Assembly (NCBI RefSeq): GCF_001514215.1
Contig: NZ_KQ948882.1
Coordinates: 1 to 56,367, forward strand
Length of the DNA: 56,367 bases
Direction: 5' to 3'
Source: Streptomyces bungoensis
GTDB taxonomy: Bacteria > Actinomycetota > Actinomycetes > Streptomycetales > Streptomycetaceae
Part shown: piece after piece, positions 19,101 through 27,337 of the stretch
How positions within the stretch are numbered: position 1 is the stretch's first letter
How the letters are laid out: every line of letters starts with the position of its first letter
Position numbers and translations under genes: made by a program
The notes under the pieces: model-generated
Told to the model about the DNA's origin: nothing
What the model saw: only the letters and a program-made list of their open reading frames with translations
The model's database searches: none

Positions 19101-20370
19101 CACATGTGCGTCCGCCCGTCCCGCGGAGACCGCCCCCGGTGGTGGCCGGTACCTGGACGCCGTGGCCCGGCTGCTCGCCGGCGCGCCCGGTGCCGTACAG
19201 CCGCACCTCATCCGCTGGTTCGACGACGAGCGGCCGTTGCCGGCGACCCCGAACGCCACCGTGGCGACCGCAGCCCAGGCGCTGCTGCACACACACCGGC
19301 ACGGCGCGCTGGACGACCTCACCGAGGCGCTCGTCCAGAGCGGGCACCCGAGGGCCGACGAACTGCTCGCCGTCCTCGCCGAGGACGAGCCGCCGGCCGT
19401 GTGCCGGGCCGTCGACCGCTGGGCGCACGACGAGCGGCCCGCCCGCCGGGTGGCCGCCGTGACGTCCGGCCTGCGCGCGGCCCCGCACGTCCGCTCGGCG
19501 GCCGACCGCGAACTGCTGCGCTACGCCGCCCTCACCCTGCTCGCCCGCCCCGCCGACCGGAGCCTGCACGGCGGCGCCCTCGCCCTGCTGGTCCGGGACC
19601 CGAACACCCGCGACCGGTACCTCATCGAGGCCCTGCACCACTTCCGCACCGGCGACCCGCGCTTCCCGTCCGACGCCCTCGTACCGGCGCTGGCCACCCA
19701 CCCCGACCCGGTCCTGGACGCCTTCCGTGCCCGCCTGCTCGCCGGCGGCCCGGACGCCGGCGAGGCGCTGCGCACGCTCGCCGGGATCACCGGGCCGGCC
19801 CTCGCCTGCCGCATCGCCGCCCTCGTCCGGGAGGTGGTGGTGCTGCGGCCGGACATCGCCGGTCATGTGGCCGCGTACGCCGACCGCCGCCTCGACCAGG
19901 GCCCCACCGCCCGCGCCGTCCTCCAGCCCCTGGTGACCGGCCTCCTCGACGGCGGTCCGGAAGAGGTCCGGGCGGCCCTCGCCGAGGTCCTGGCCGCCCC
20001 GGGCGCCCCGGTGTCCCGCCCGCTGCGCCGCGAGCTGCTGGACTTCCTCCTCAGCCACGAGCAGGACCCGGCCGTCCTGGACACGGTCCTGCGCACGGCG
20101 GTGCGGCAGGAGGAGGGAGACGAGCCGGCGGACGACCGGGAGGCCGGTCTCCGCGACCTGGTGCACCGCACCGGACTCCTCCTGGTCCGCACCCCCGAGG
20201 GCGCCACCCGCTTCGACTGGGCCCTCGTCGACCTGGCCCGGCACGTGCCCCGCTTCGCCGCCCGGGTGACCCGCTGGCTGACCGGGGACCCGGAGGGGTG
20301 GGCGGCGGTGGTGGGCCCCAGCGCCCGCCGCATGATCGAGAACCTGGCGGGGCCCCGCGTACCCGCCTGA
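16189..20370 (+). CDS. Degenerate trypsin-like domain fused to a P-loop NTPase (STAND/NACHT-like)
   Basis: This 1393-aa protein starts with a trypsin/HtrA-like domain (about 45-250): VGFLADHHGTLLTSHEAVDG, then DLALVRTDG, then LGGGAAGGPVLDARTGAVLGILG. The usual GxSGGP nucleophile reads GAAGGP with Ala194, and the His position is shifted (TSHEAV), so proteolysis is doubtful. A P-loop domain follows: Walker A GAPGSGRT (313-320) and Walker B LLILLDGPEA (about 400-409). Residues about 816-938 are a repeat-encoded linker; the rest is helical and HEAT-like. No signal peptide. ATG at 16189 has GGGAGG 8 bp upstream. The gene sits between truB and ribF. The combination suggests a signalling or scaffold NTPase; its target is unknown. 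Confidence 0.85.
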   Translation: MAERSGEAGRTGVFGRTRSVFGDLTAPHATRRPTAPAPTGPQPPAGDPARADVLVQIRDLAGRPRGVGFLADHHGTLLTSHEAVDGLARLVLHAAGDRTCVVGADAVTPLPAHDLALVRTDGLGLPPLPLTVRDRVEAGSYVRLAAGCWREARVLAATQVTYTATDGFHLVEDALELAIGTAGQDALRLGGGAAGGPVLDARTGAVLGILGTALHTARRDAGFAVPLRPADGPLADLLARNAATVPAYGADLNPAGVLELTTASVGRYGPPGALTGQAGTVGARPVEPVERVRVVAELTAFTEGDRGVLGLVGAPGSGRTTELAALAARRLRAERPAPTLWLRGADLCEADACVADAVRRALRDAARGVAASRSVHPADLGDVTPERVAGLARRAGRPLLILLDGPEAMPPALGHRLPEWTAGTARWLRETGARLVVACREEYWERAGAAFPADLLHTPADTAGALPPCVRLDGLTPEEAHRARAAYSIPDHILTGHDARHPLTLRLLAEVRAALPDDALTGPVDRHEVLAAHLDLMCLRVAHRLAEGSGQRGTAVRRLAARVAGQVHEAARRSLGPGQGELDRESFEAVFPPGAAPARLGGGSGWASAVLAEGLLVKAGSGYRFAHEELADWIQGTHLDLDEALHALVHRPVTAREADPLPVPHHRAGPVVQSLLLLARQHGPHRLGAHLRELVDALDQDPTSWWAARLVTGTLLQLPDATPYTQVLRLLADQVVTWRRGGRPVPAEFGPSFWLALPVPETDRFDLLRELVLADGAPAETAAAGGGGGAGRSGRDVDQAAVGSGERGGGGVEAAVGAPRGPVDGVHVAVGAPRVPVDGVYVAVGAPRGGADGMQVAVGAPRGPGDDVGLVVGAPRGPGDDVGLVVGAPRGPGDDAGLVEGAPRGPGGDTGPVVGAPRGPGDDAGLAAGAPVGRVADVRPACVAAVDRTGEPFARPGEPASAGVGAGAGTLTCASARPAETAPGGGRYLDAVARLLAGAPGAVQPHLIRWFDDERPLPATPNATVATAAQALLHTHRHGALDDLTEALVQSGHPRADELLAVLAEDEPPAVCRAVDRWAHDERPARRVAAVTSGLRAAPHVRSAADRELLRYAALTLLARPADRSLHGGALALLVRDPNTRDRYLIEALHHFRTGDPRFPSDALVPALATHPDPVLDAFRARLLAGGPDAGEALRTLAGITGPALACRIAALVREVVVLRPDIAGHVAAYADRRLDQGPTARAVLQPLVTGLLDGGPEEVRAALAEVLAAPGAPVSRPLRRELLDFLLSHEQDPAVLDTVLRTAVRQEEGDEPADDREAGLRDLVHRTGLLLVRTPEGATRFDWALVDLARHVPRFAARVTRWLTGDPEGWAAVVGPSARRMIENLAGPRVPA
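18634..19002 (+). repeat. In-frame 42-bp minisatellite
   Basis: Eight full 42-bp units run from 18634 to 18969, with a degraded ninth to about 19002. Each unit encodes 14 residues of the form VGAPRGPGDDVGLV. The first three units differ most (PVDGVHVA types); the middle ones are nearly identical, which points to recent expansion. Because 42 is a multiple of three, gain or loss of units leaves the NTPase frame intact. The unit lies between the NTPase and the C-terminal helical region. Confidence 0.9.
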
Positions 20371-20512
20371 GCCGCCCCGGCAGCCGGGACGTGCGCCCGG
20401 TCACAGCCCCCACGACGGTGCCGATGCGGGCCCGGCGCACCCGGCATGGCACCCTTAGACCTGCACAAGAGGTCAACGGTAGACACGGACACGGGTTCGA
20501 GGAGCGGTCACA

Positions 20513-21460
20513 GTGCAGCGCTGGCGTGGCTTGGAGGACATCCCCCAGGACTGGGGGCGCAGCGTCGTCACCATCGGTTCCTACGACGGCGTCCACCGCG
20601 GCCACCAGCTGATCATCGCGCACGCCGTGGACCGCGCCCGCGAGCTGGGCGTCCCGGTCGTCGTCGTGACGTTCGACCCGCACCCCAGCGAGGTCGTCCG
20701 CCCCGGCAGCCACCCGCCCCTGCTCGCGCCGCACCACCGCCGCGCCGAGCTGATGGCCGGCCTGGGCGTCGACGCGGTCCTCGTCCTGCCCTTCACCACC
20801 GAGTTCTCCAAGCTGTCGCCGGCCGACTTCGTCGTCAAGGTGCTGGTCGACAAGCTGCACGCCAAGGCGGTCGTGGAGGGGCCGAACTTCCGCTTCGGCC
20901 ACAAGGCGGCCGGGAACGTGGAGTTCCTCGCCGAGCAGGGCAAGATCTACGACTTCGAGGTCGAGGTCGTCGACCTGTACGTCACCGGTGAGGCGGGCGG
21001 CGGCGAGCCCTTCTCCTCGACCCTGACCCGCCGTCTGGTCGCCGAGGGCGACGTGGCCGGGGCGCGCGAGATCCTGGGCCGCCCGCACCGGGTGGAGGGC
21101 GTGGTCGTCCGCGGCGCCCAGCGCGGACGCGAGATGGGCTTCCCGACGGCCAACGTCGAGACGCTCCCGCACACCGCGATCCCCGCCGACGGCGTCTACG
21201 CCGGCTACCTGCACGCGCAGGGCGAGGCCATGCCGGCGGCGATCTCCGTCGGCACCAACCCCCAGTTCGACGGCACCGAGCGCACGGTGGAGGCGTACGC
21301 GATCGACCGCGTCGGCCTCGACCTGTACGGCCTGCACGTGGCCGTCGACTTCCTGGCCTTCGTACGCGGCCAGGCGAAGTTCGACACGCTCGCGGCCCTG
21401 CTGGAGCAGATGGCCGAGGACGTCAAGCGGTGCCGGGAGATCGTGGCGACGGAGGACTAG
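20513..21460 (+). CDS. ribF: Bifunctional riboflavin kinase/FAD synthetase
   Basis: The 315-aa enzyme phosphorylates riboflavin to FMN and adenylylates FMN to FAD. The N-terminal nucleotidyltransferase shows VTIGSYDGVHRGHQLII (about 19-35) and VVVTFDPHPSEVV; the C-terminal kinase domain shows GREMGFPTANV (about 206-216) and YAGYLHAQGEAMPAAISVGTNPQFDGTERTVEAYAID. Length is standard. GTG at 20513 has GAGGAG about 8 bp upstream. It has its own 142-bp upstream gap after the NTPase gene and ends at a 13-bp hairpin. Confidence 0.97.
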   Translation: MQRWRGLEDIPQDWGRSVVTIGSYDGVHRGHQLIIAHAVDRARELGVPVVVVTFDPHPSEVVRPGSHPPLLAPHHRRAELMAGLGVDAVLVLPFTTEFSKLSPADFVVKVLVDKLHAKAVVEGPNFRFGHKAAGNVEFLAEQGKIYDFEVEVVDLYVTGEAGGGEPFSSTLTRRLVAEGDVAGAREILGRPHRVEGVVVRGAQRGREMGFPTANVETLPHTAIPADGVYAGYLHAQGEAMPAAISVGTNPQFDGTERTVEAYAIDRVGLDLYGLHVAVDFLAFVRGQAKFDTLAALLEQMAEDVKRCREIVATED

Positions 21461-21496
21461 GTCCTTCCGCCACCCACCCGGAGCGAGGACGCGCGA

Positions 21497-21527
21497 GGGC
21501 GGCCGGTGCGAGGAGCACCGGCCGCCC
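21497..21527. terminator. Bidirectional terminator between ribF and the EspI-like gene
   Basis: A perfect 13-bp stem (21497-21509 with 21515-21527) with a 5-nt loop GAGGA, followed by TT on the plus side. It lies between convergent genes and marks the left border of the ESX locus. Confidence 0.75.
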
Positions 21528-21545
21528 TTCGTCGTGCCGTCCGTC

Positions 21546-24500
21546 CTACTGCTGGGGCGGAGCCTGCGGGGGCTGCGGAGCCTGCGGGGGCTGCCCCTGC
21601 TGCGGCGGGTAGGGCTGCTGAGCGGGAGCGCCCTGCGGGTAGGGCTGCTGCGGCGGGTACGGCTGCTGCCCCTGGCCGTACAGCTGCTGCCCCGGACCCG
21701 GCTGCCCCGGACCCTGCTGACCCGGACCCTGCGGGTACGGGTACGGCTGGCCCTGCTGGGGCGGGTAGGGCTGCGGGGCCTGAGCCGGGTAGGGCTGTCC
21801 CTGCTGCGAGTACGGCTGGCCCGGCATCGGCGGGGCGGCGACCGGCGGCGGGTTGCCGTCGCTGGTCCACAGGCCGTGCGACTGCTGGTGCCGTACGAAG
21901 TCCTCGGCGACCATGGCCGCGAGGTTGAAGTACGCCTCGCGGACCTTCGGCCGCATCATGTCGAGGTCGACCTCGGCACCGGCGGCCAGGTGCTCGTCGA
22001 ACGGCACCACGACGACCCCGCGGCAGCGGGTCTCGAAGTGGGACACGATGTCCTCGACCTTGATCATCTTGCCGGTCTCGCGCACCCCGGAGATCACCGT
22101 GAGAGACCGTGAGACGAGGTCGGCGTACCCGTGCGCGGACAGCCAGTCCAGCGTCGTGCTGGCGCTGCTCGCGCCGTCGACCGACGGCGTGGAGACGATG
22201 ATGAGCTGGTCGGCGAGGTCGAGCACGCCGCGCATGGCGCTGTACAGCAGGCCCGTACCCGAGTCGGTGAGGATGACCGGGTACTGCCTGCCGAGCACGT
22301 CGATGGCGCGCCGGTAGTCCTCGTCGTTGAACGTGGTGGACACGGCCGGGTCGACGTCGTTGGCGATGATCTCCAGACCCGAGGCCGCCTGCGAGGTGAA
22401 CCGCCGGATGTCCATGTACGAGTTGAGGTACGGGATCGCCTGGACGAGGTCGCGGATGGTCGCCCCGGTCTCCCGGCGCACCCGGCGCCCGAGGGTGCCG
22501 GCGTCCGGGTTCGCGTCGATGGCGAGGATCTTGTCCTGCCGCTCGGAGGCGAGGGTGGAGCCGAGCGCGGTGGTGGTCGTCGTCTTGCCGACGCCGCCCT
22601 TGAGGCTGATCACCGCGATCCGGTAGCACGACAGCACCGGCGTGCGGATCAGCTCCAGCTTCCGCTGCCGCTCGGCCTCCTCCTTCTTCCCGCCCAGCTT
22701 GAACCGGGACCCGGCGGCGGCGGGCCGGCCGCTCTTCGCCTTCTGCCGCTTGTTGTTGAGCAGCCGATCCGAGGACAGCTCCACGGCCGCCGTGTAACCG
22801 AGCGGCGCGGCCCCCGGGTTGGTCGGCTGCCGCTGGTCGTGCTGTATGGGCTGCGGCCAGGCGGCACCGGCCCGCGGATCGACGGCGGCCGGCGGCATCT
22901 GGCCGCCCGGACCACCCTCCGGCTGCTGCGGAGCCGGCGGCTGCTGCACCGGCTGCTGCGGGAAGCCGTAACCACCGGGCGCGGCCGGGGAGGTCGGGGC
23001 GGGCTGCCGGCCCACCTGGTGGCCTGACGGCTGGCCCGGCTCCTGAACCGGCTGCGGGCCCGGCTGCGGGAATCCGTATCCGCTGGGCTGCGGGCCGGGG
23101 ACGGGCGGGTTGCCCGGAGTGCCCGGAGCGCCTGGGGCACCCGGCGGGAAGCCGTAACCACCCGGCGTCGTCGGGCCGTTGGCGTGCGGCTGCTGGCCCG
23201 GCTGCTGTGCCGGCTGCGGGCCCGGCTGCGGGAATCCGTATCCGCCGGGCTGGGGGCCGGGGCCGGCCGGGTTGCCCGGCGGGAAGCCGTAACCGCTCTG
23301 CGGCATCGGGGCGTTGGGGTAGGGCTGCTGCGCCGGGGCCGGAGGCGTGGGCTGCCCGGTCGCGGGACCCGGCACGCCGGGGCCTACCGGAGGCTGCGGC
23401 TGGCCGGGCTGGCCGGGCTGGCCGGGCTGGCCCGGCACCCCGGGCTGGTTCCAGGCGGCGGGCGCGGGCTGCGGTGCCTGCGGCTGGAACGGCGGCTGCT
23501 GCCCGGGCCCGCCCACGGGGCCGGGCACGGCGGGAGGCTGCTGCTGCGGCTGCCCGGGCCACTGGGCCGCGGGAGCGGGGGCGGCGGGCTGGTAGGAGGG
23601 GGGCAGCGGCGGAAGCCCGTGCTGCGGGGCGGGCGGGGGAGTCCAGGCGGGCGGAGACGCGTCCTGGGGGTTCGCGGGCGCGGCCGGGGCCGCGTTCCGC
23701 GGCGCGCCGTCCTGTGCCGCGGCGTCCGCCTCGGCCTGCGCCGGTCCCTCGGCCTCGGCAGCGCTGCCGACCTCGCGCTCGTCCTCCTCGGCGTCGTCCA
23801 CCTCGGCCCCGGCCACCTCCTCGGCAGCCTCGGAGGACACCGTCGTACCGGCGTCCGTACCCTCGGCCTCCGCAGCCGCGGCGTCCACGGACCCGGCTTC
23901 CCCGGAGCCGTCCGCCGCCGGAGCCTCCTCCGCCTCGTCCGCCGGGGCGTCCCCGGCAGTGGCGGCCACGCCTTGGTCCTCACCGTCGGACGAGCCGGAA
24001 TCCGCACCCGCCGGCGAGCCGGTACCCGCGCCCTCGGACTCGGCACCCTTCTCGGCGGCAGCCTCGCGCTCCGCGATCTCGGCCATCTCGCGCTTCAGGG
24101 CGACGGCGGAGAACCGCATGGTCGCCCCGCTCTCCAGGTCCCCGTTGCCCGACTCCGGCTCCGGTACGGCGGCGGACGCAGCCGGGGCCTCCTGCCGGGA
24201 CGGCTCGGCCGACGCCGACGCCTGCTCCTGAGGCTCGAAGCCCTGGGGCAGCCCCGGCACCGGAACCGGGCTCCCGGTCGGCGGCGCGGGCGGAGCGAAC
24301 GGCGTGCCCGGCGCGGGCGCCGGGGGAGCGGGCGTCGGCGGCACGGCCGGAGGCGCGCCGAACGGAGCCCCCGGCGTCGCCGTACCGGCAGCCGGCGTGG
24401 TCTGCGGCGGCGGGGTCGGCCCCGGAGCGGGCGCCCCCTGGGGGAACGGGGGGAACGGCGGGAACGGCGAGGCACCGGAAGCCCCCGGACCACCCGGCGT

Positions 24501-24725
24501 ACCGCGCCCGTCGGGGCCGGCGGCCGCACCGTCGGCGCCGGAGGAGTCCTGGCCCACCACCGCTCCCGAGCCGCTCGACGTCCCGTTCGCGTTCTGCGTG
24601 TACCAGGCGGGCGGGGCGTAGTCGATGGTGAACTCGCCGGTGGTCTCGATGGCCGACTCCGCGTCGGGCTGGTCATCGCCGGGTGTCGCCCAGCCCCCGC
24701 GGATCCCGTCCCGATCGCTGCTCAC
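21546..24725 (-). CDS. EspI-like protein: proline-rich region plus MinD/ParA-type ATPase
   Basis: The 1059-aa protein has about 650 low-complexity residues (Pro/Gly/Gln/Ala, an Asp/Glu/Ala block near 200-330, and repeats of PGGYGFPPG type), then a MinD/ParA ATPase. The deviant Walker A is in AVISLKGGVGKTTTTTALGS (near 710), followed by KILAIDANPDAGTLGRRV and ILTDSGTGLLYSAMRGVLDLADQLIIVSTPS. The last ~90 residues are a Gln/Pro/Tyr tail. Mycobacterial EspI of ESX loci has the same plan, and the position beside eccE and eccB supports this. It may sense ATP or tune secretion (inference from EspI). GTG at 24725 has AGGAGG just upstream. Confidence 0.85.
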   Translation of the reverse strand: MSSDRDGIRGGWATPGDDQPDAESAIETTGEFTIDYAPPAWYTQNANGTSSGSGAVVGQDSSGADGAAAGPDGRGTPGGPGASGASPFPPFPPFPQGAPAPGPTPPPQTTPAAGTATPGAPFGAPPAVPPTPAPPAPAPGTPFAPPAPPTGSPVPVPGLPQGFEPQEQASASAEPSRQEAPAASAAVPEPESGNGDLESGATMRFSAVALKREMAEIAEREAAAEKGAESEGAGTGSPAGADSGSSDGEDQGVAATAGDAPADEAEEAPAADGSGEAGSVDAAAAEAEGTDAGTTVSSEAAEEVAGAEVDDAEEDEREVGSAAEAEGPAQAEADAAAQDGAPRNAAPAAPANPQDASPPAWTPPPAPQHGLPPLPPSYQPAAPAPAAQWPGQPQQQPPAVPGPVGGPGQQPPFQPQAPQPAPAAWNQPGVPGQPGQPGQPGQPQPPVGPGVPGPATGQPTPPAPAQQPYPNAPMPQSGYGFPPGNPAGPGPQPGGYGFPQPGPQPAQQPGQQPHANGPTTPGGYGFPPGAPGAPGTPGNPPVPGPQPSGYGFPQPGPQPVQEPGQPSGHQVGRQPAPTSPAAPGGYGFPQQPVQQPPAPQQPEGGPGGQMPPAAVDPRAGAAWPQPIQHDQRQPTNPGAAPLGYTAAVELSSDRLLNNKRQKAKSGRPAAAGSRFKLGGKKEEAERQRKLELIRTPVLSCYRIAVISLKGGVGKTTTTTALGSTLASERQDKILAIDANPDAGTLGRRVRRETGATIRDLVQAIPYLNSYMDIRRFTSQAASGLEIIANDVDPAVSTTFNDEDYRRAIDVLGRQYPVILTDSGTGLLYSAMRGVLDLADQLIIVSTPSVDGASSASTTLDWLSAHGYADLVSRSLTVISGVRETGKMIKVEDIVSHFETRCRGVVVVPFDEHLAAGAEVDLDMMRPKVREAYFNLAAMVAEDFVRHQQSHGLWTSDGNPPPVAAPPMPGQPYSQQGQPYPAQAPQPYPPQQGQPYPYPQGPGQQGPGQPGPGQQLYGQGQQPYPPQQPYPQGAPAQQPYPPQQGQPPQAPQPPQAPPQQ

Positions 24726-25022
24726 AGTTCCTCCTGATGTGGTCGAGCACCCTCACCGTGCCGGGGCGACCATGTCGTGTCGTTCACGTCGTCCGTGGTC
24801 GTGCGAGGCGGTCCGGTCCACCGGTCCTCCCCCTGGACGACGACGCCTGGTCCACGGGCAGTGGCATCGCGCCCGCACCCAGCCTAATCACCACGAGGCA
24901 CACCTCGGCAGGCCCGCCCGCCTCTCCGTTCGCGCCCAGCGGCACGACACGTGACCCAACCCGGCACGAACCACGTCCGGGTGACGGGCGGGCGCCGAAC
25001 AAAGCGGACGGCAAGGGGCGGT

Positions 25023-25805
25023 TCAGTCCATTCGCCGGGGCGTGCCCAGCAATCCGATCTCGGCGTCCGTGGGTTGGGTCATCACGTACTGCCGGTCGCG
25101 GTCGGTGCACCACAGGGTGACGCCGTCGGGCAGCGTGGGCAACGACTCCACCTCGGCCCGGGACAGCCCCATCGTGCGCCCCAGTTCGGCGGCCTCGTCC
25201 GGCGAGACCCGCTGGATGCCGGCCAGCCGCGCCTGGCGCAGCAGCCGGGGAGCGACCGGGCTGAGGTACGGCAGCAGGGTCAGCACGGACTGCCAGGGCC
25301 CCGACACCGTGCGCCCGCGCGGCGGCCGCATGCCGCAGTCGCGCACCACCAGGATCGGGGTACCGGCCGACGCGCCCTGCGGCGGCACCCGGCCCACGTC
25401 GTACACGGCCAGCCCGTTCTGCCCGCCACCCATCGCGTGCACCATCTGCATCCAGGCCTGCGGCCGGCCGGTCTCCACGGCGACCCGCGCCCCCGTGGCC
25501 GCCGTACGCAGCGCCAGCACCTGCGCCGTCCACAGGCCGCCGATGAGCACGACGTCGTACGGTGTGGGCCGGTTGATGCCGAGCACGGCCGGCTGGCCCT
25601 CGGCGTCCACCCCGGCCACCACCCCGTCGTCCCCGATGGGCAGGGCGAGGGCGTCCAGTTGCTGCACGGGCAGCCCGTGCCGTCCGTGCCGGGGGCCGAT
25701 CAGCCCGAGCCCGTTCCGCAGCCGCTCACCGGCCCGCCGCAGCGCGGAGCCGCCCGCCGGGCGCGCAGCGGCCGAAGCCGGCGTCGTCGTGGACAGGGTC
25801 GTCAC
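25023..25805 (-). CDS. Conserved ESX-locus protein of unknown function
   Basis: I do not recognise a domain in this 260-aa protein. It has no signal peptide or membrane segment. Visible parts are LPVQQLDALALPIGDDGVVAGVDAEGQPAVLGINRPTPYDVVLIGGLWTAQVLALRTAATGARVAVETGR (an alternating strand/helix pattern), TPILVVRDCGMRPPRG, and DGVTLWCTDRDRQYVMTQPTDAEIGLLGTP at the end. The start overlaps the eccE stop by four bases (ATGA, 25802-25805), so it is translationally coupled to EccE. A role with EccE at the secretion channel or in signal relay would be inference. A 297-bp gap before the EspI-like gene shows no clear promoter. Confidence 0.8.
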   Translation of the reverse strand: MTTLSTTTPASAAARPAGGSALRRAGERLRNGLGLIGPRHGRHGLPVQQLDALALPIGDDGVVAGVDAEGQPAVLGINRPTPYDVVLIGGLWTAQVLALRTAATGARVAVETGRPQAWMQMVHAMGGGQNGLAVYDVGRVPPQGASAGTPILVVRDCGMRPPRGRTVSGPWQSVLTLLPYLSPVAPRLLRQARLAGIQRVSPDEAAELGRTMGLSRAEVESLPTLPDGVTLWCTDRDRQYVMTQPTDAEIGLLGTPRRMD

Positions 25806-27142
25806 CGCGCACCTCCGAGGGGCAACGTGGCCAGCATGCCGGGCAGCTGCTCACGGTCGAGCCGGGCCAGCCCGGCCCCGGCCTGCCGCGCCGCGGACTC
25901 CAGCGCCCGGCGCGCGGCCACCAGTTCGTCGTCGCTGCGGCCGGTCACCCGCAGATGCCCGCACAGCGACACCTCGTGCCGCTCGCCGCGCGCCAGGGTG
26001 AGGCTGAAGGTGGTGGCCAGCGCCGGTATCGCCGTGACCCGGGCGACGAACTGCGGCAGCGACTCGCCTCGCTCGCCGCCCAGTTGGGGCCAGCGCCGGA
26101 CCCAGTACGTCGTGTGCCGCCGGTTGTCGCACCGCCAGCTGCGCCCGGACTCCTCCGTGCGCCGCTCCCGCGTCTCGCTGCGCCCCGCCTCGGCGGTGAC
26201 CAGCGGATTGGCGCAGGCCGAGGTGGCGAGCGCGGCGATCAGCTCCTCCTCGTCCAGCACCCGGGCGCGGAACCCCGCCCCGGTCAGCCGGCTCGCGAGA
26301 TGGTCCGCCGCCCGCACGACGCATTTCTGCGCCCCCGTCAGCCCGCCCCCGCGCGCCGCCACTGCCTCCGCGCACAGCTCGGGGTCGAGCTTCAGCGCGA
26401 TCCAGGTGATGCGCACCGCGGGCGCGCCCGTCTGCTCCTGCAGCGGCACGTAGTTGGCGACCGCCACCGACTGCTGCGGCAGGTGCAGCGCGGGCGCCGG
26501 CTGCGTGTGCAGCACGATCTGCGCCGACTCCAGCCGGACACCGTCCACCTCGAGCGCGTCCCGCACCAGCCCCAGCGGCAGCGGCTGCCGGCTCCGCTCG
26601 GCCCGCAGCGCCGTCGCGTCGGCCTCCACCTGCAGCAGGGCGGTCACGAAGGTGCCGTCCCCGACGATCCCGACCGGCCGCCGGTCCCGCGCCCCGTACG
26701 AGTACGTCCGCAGCGCGGGCTCGCACTCCAGGGCGGGCACCAGGGCCGGTTCTGTCCCCGGCGGGATCGGGGTGGCCGCGGCCCGGCGCGTGCGCGCCTT
26801 CAACTCGCGTGCGGTGGACAGCCATTCGGGCAGCGTCCGGCCCCGCCGCCGGACGAAGGCGACCAGGAGCAGGGCGACGGCGAGGACCGCGGCCGGTATC
26901 AGGGCCATCGGCCCGACGGCCCATCCGACGAGCAGCGCGGCGGCCGCGATCTCCACCAGCACGAGCCGTTGCAGACGGAACGAACCGGCCTGCCCCGGCC
27001 GGGACCGGAGCCCGGGCGCGACCGGCTGCCGCGGCGCCGAACGCCGCTCGGACGCCCCACGCGGGGCCGCCGCCGGCGCCTCCGCCCGGCCCTGCGCCGC
27101 CGCCCGGCCGCGCGAACGGGTCCGCGTTCCCGAAGCCATCAC
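25802..27142 (-). CDS. eccE: Type VII secretion membrane protein EccE
   Basis: The 446-aa protein fits EccE: a basic, Arg/Ala-rich N-terminus (1-50), two close membrane segments (about 57-93, LVLVEIAAAALLVGWAVGPMALIPAAVLAVALLLVAFV), then a long cytoplasmic domain starting RTLPEWLSTARELKARTRRAA. EccE sits at the rim of the ESX membrane complex with EccB, EccC and EccD. The GTG at 27142 is immediately followed in frame by an ATG at 27139; either may serve. It is divergent from eccB, with a 195-bp gap that should hold promoters for both. Confidence 0.88.
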   Translation of the reverse strand: MMASGTRTRSRGRAAAQGRAEAPAAAPRGASERRSAPRQPVAPGLRSRPGQAGSFRLQRLVLVEIAAAALLVGWAVGPMALIPAAVLAVALLLVAFVRRRGRTLPEWLSTARELKARTRRAAATPIPPGTEPALVPALECEPALRTYSYGARDRRPVGIVGDGTFVTALLQVEADATALRAERSRQPLPLGLVRDALEVDGVRLESAQIVLHTQPAPALHLPQQSVAVANYVPLQEQTGAPAVRITWIALKLDPELCAEAVAARGGGLTGAQKCVVRAADHLASRLTGAGFRARVLDEEELIAALATSACANPLVTAEAGRSETRERRTEESGRSWRCDNRRHTTYWVRRWPQLGGERGESLPQFVARVTAIPALATTFSLTLARGERHEVSLCGHLRVTGRSDDELVAARRALESAARQAGAGLARLDREQLPGMLATLPLGGAR

Positions 27143-27337
27143 TCCATCCCCCCGATTTGCTCACAACTCGCTGGAACCACGCGCCTGCACCCGACCCTGG
27201 AAGGCCCCGGTACCCTACCCGCTCCACAGGACCCGTCCCGTACCAGGCATAGTAGGGGCCGGGTCCGACAACGGAGGGCGGGGGAGCGGGTTTCCCCGGG
27301 CGCCCTGCGCGTGAGACACGGGGAGAAACGGGCACAG

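Noticed and set aside
16024..20244. A 1406-codon open frame on the minus strand opposite the NTPase gene
   Set aside because: It has no start signal, a composition of Gly/Arg/Val/Ala dictated by the GC-rich sense gene, and no domain. Long antisense frames are normal in Streptomyces DNA.
16189..20370. An antiphage defence gene (protease plus STAND NTPase)
   Set aside because: The architecture is similar to some defence proteins, but there are no neighbouring defence or mobile genes and the setting is a core cluster. The sequence alone does not support it.
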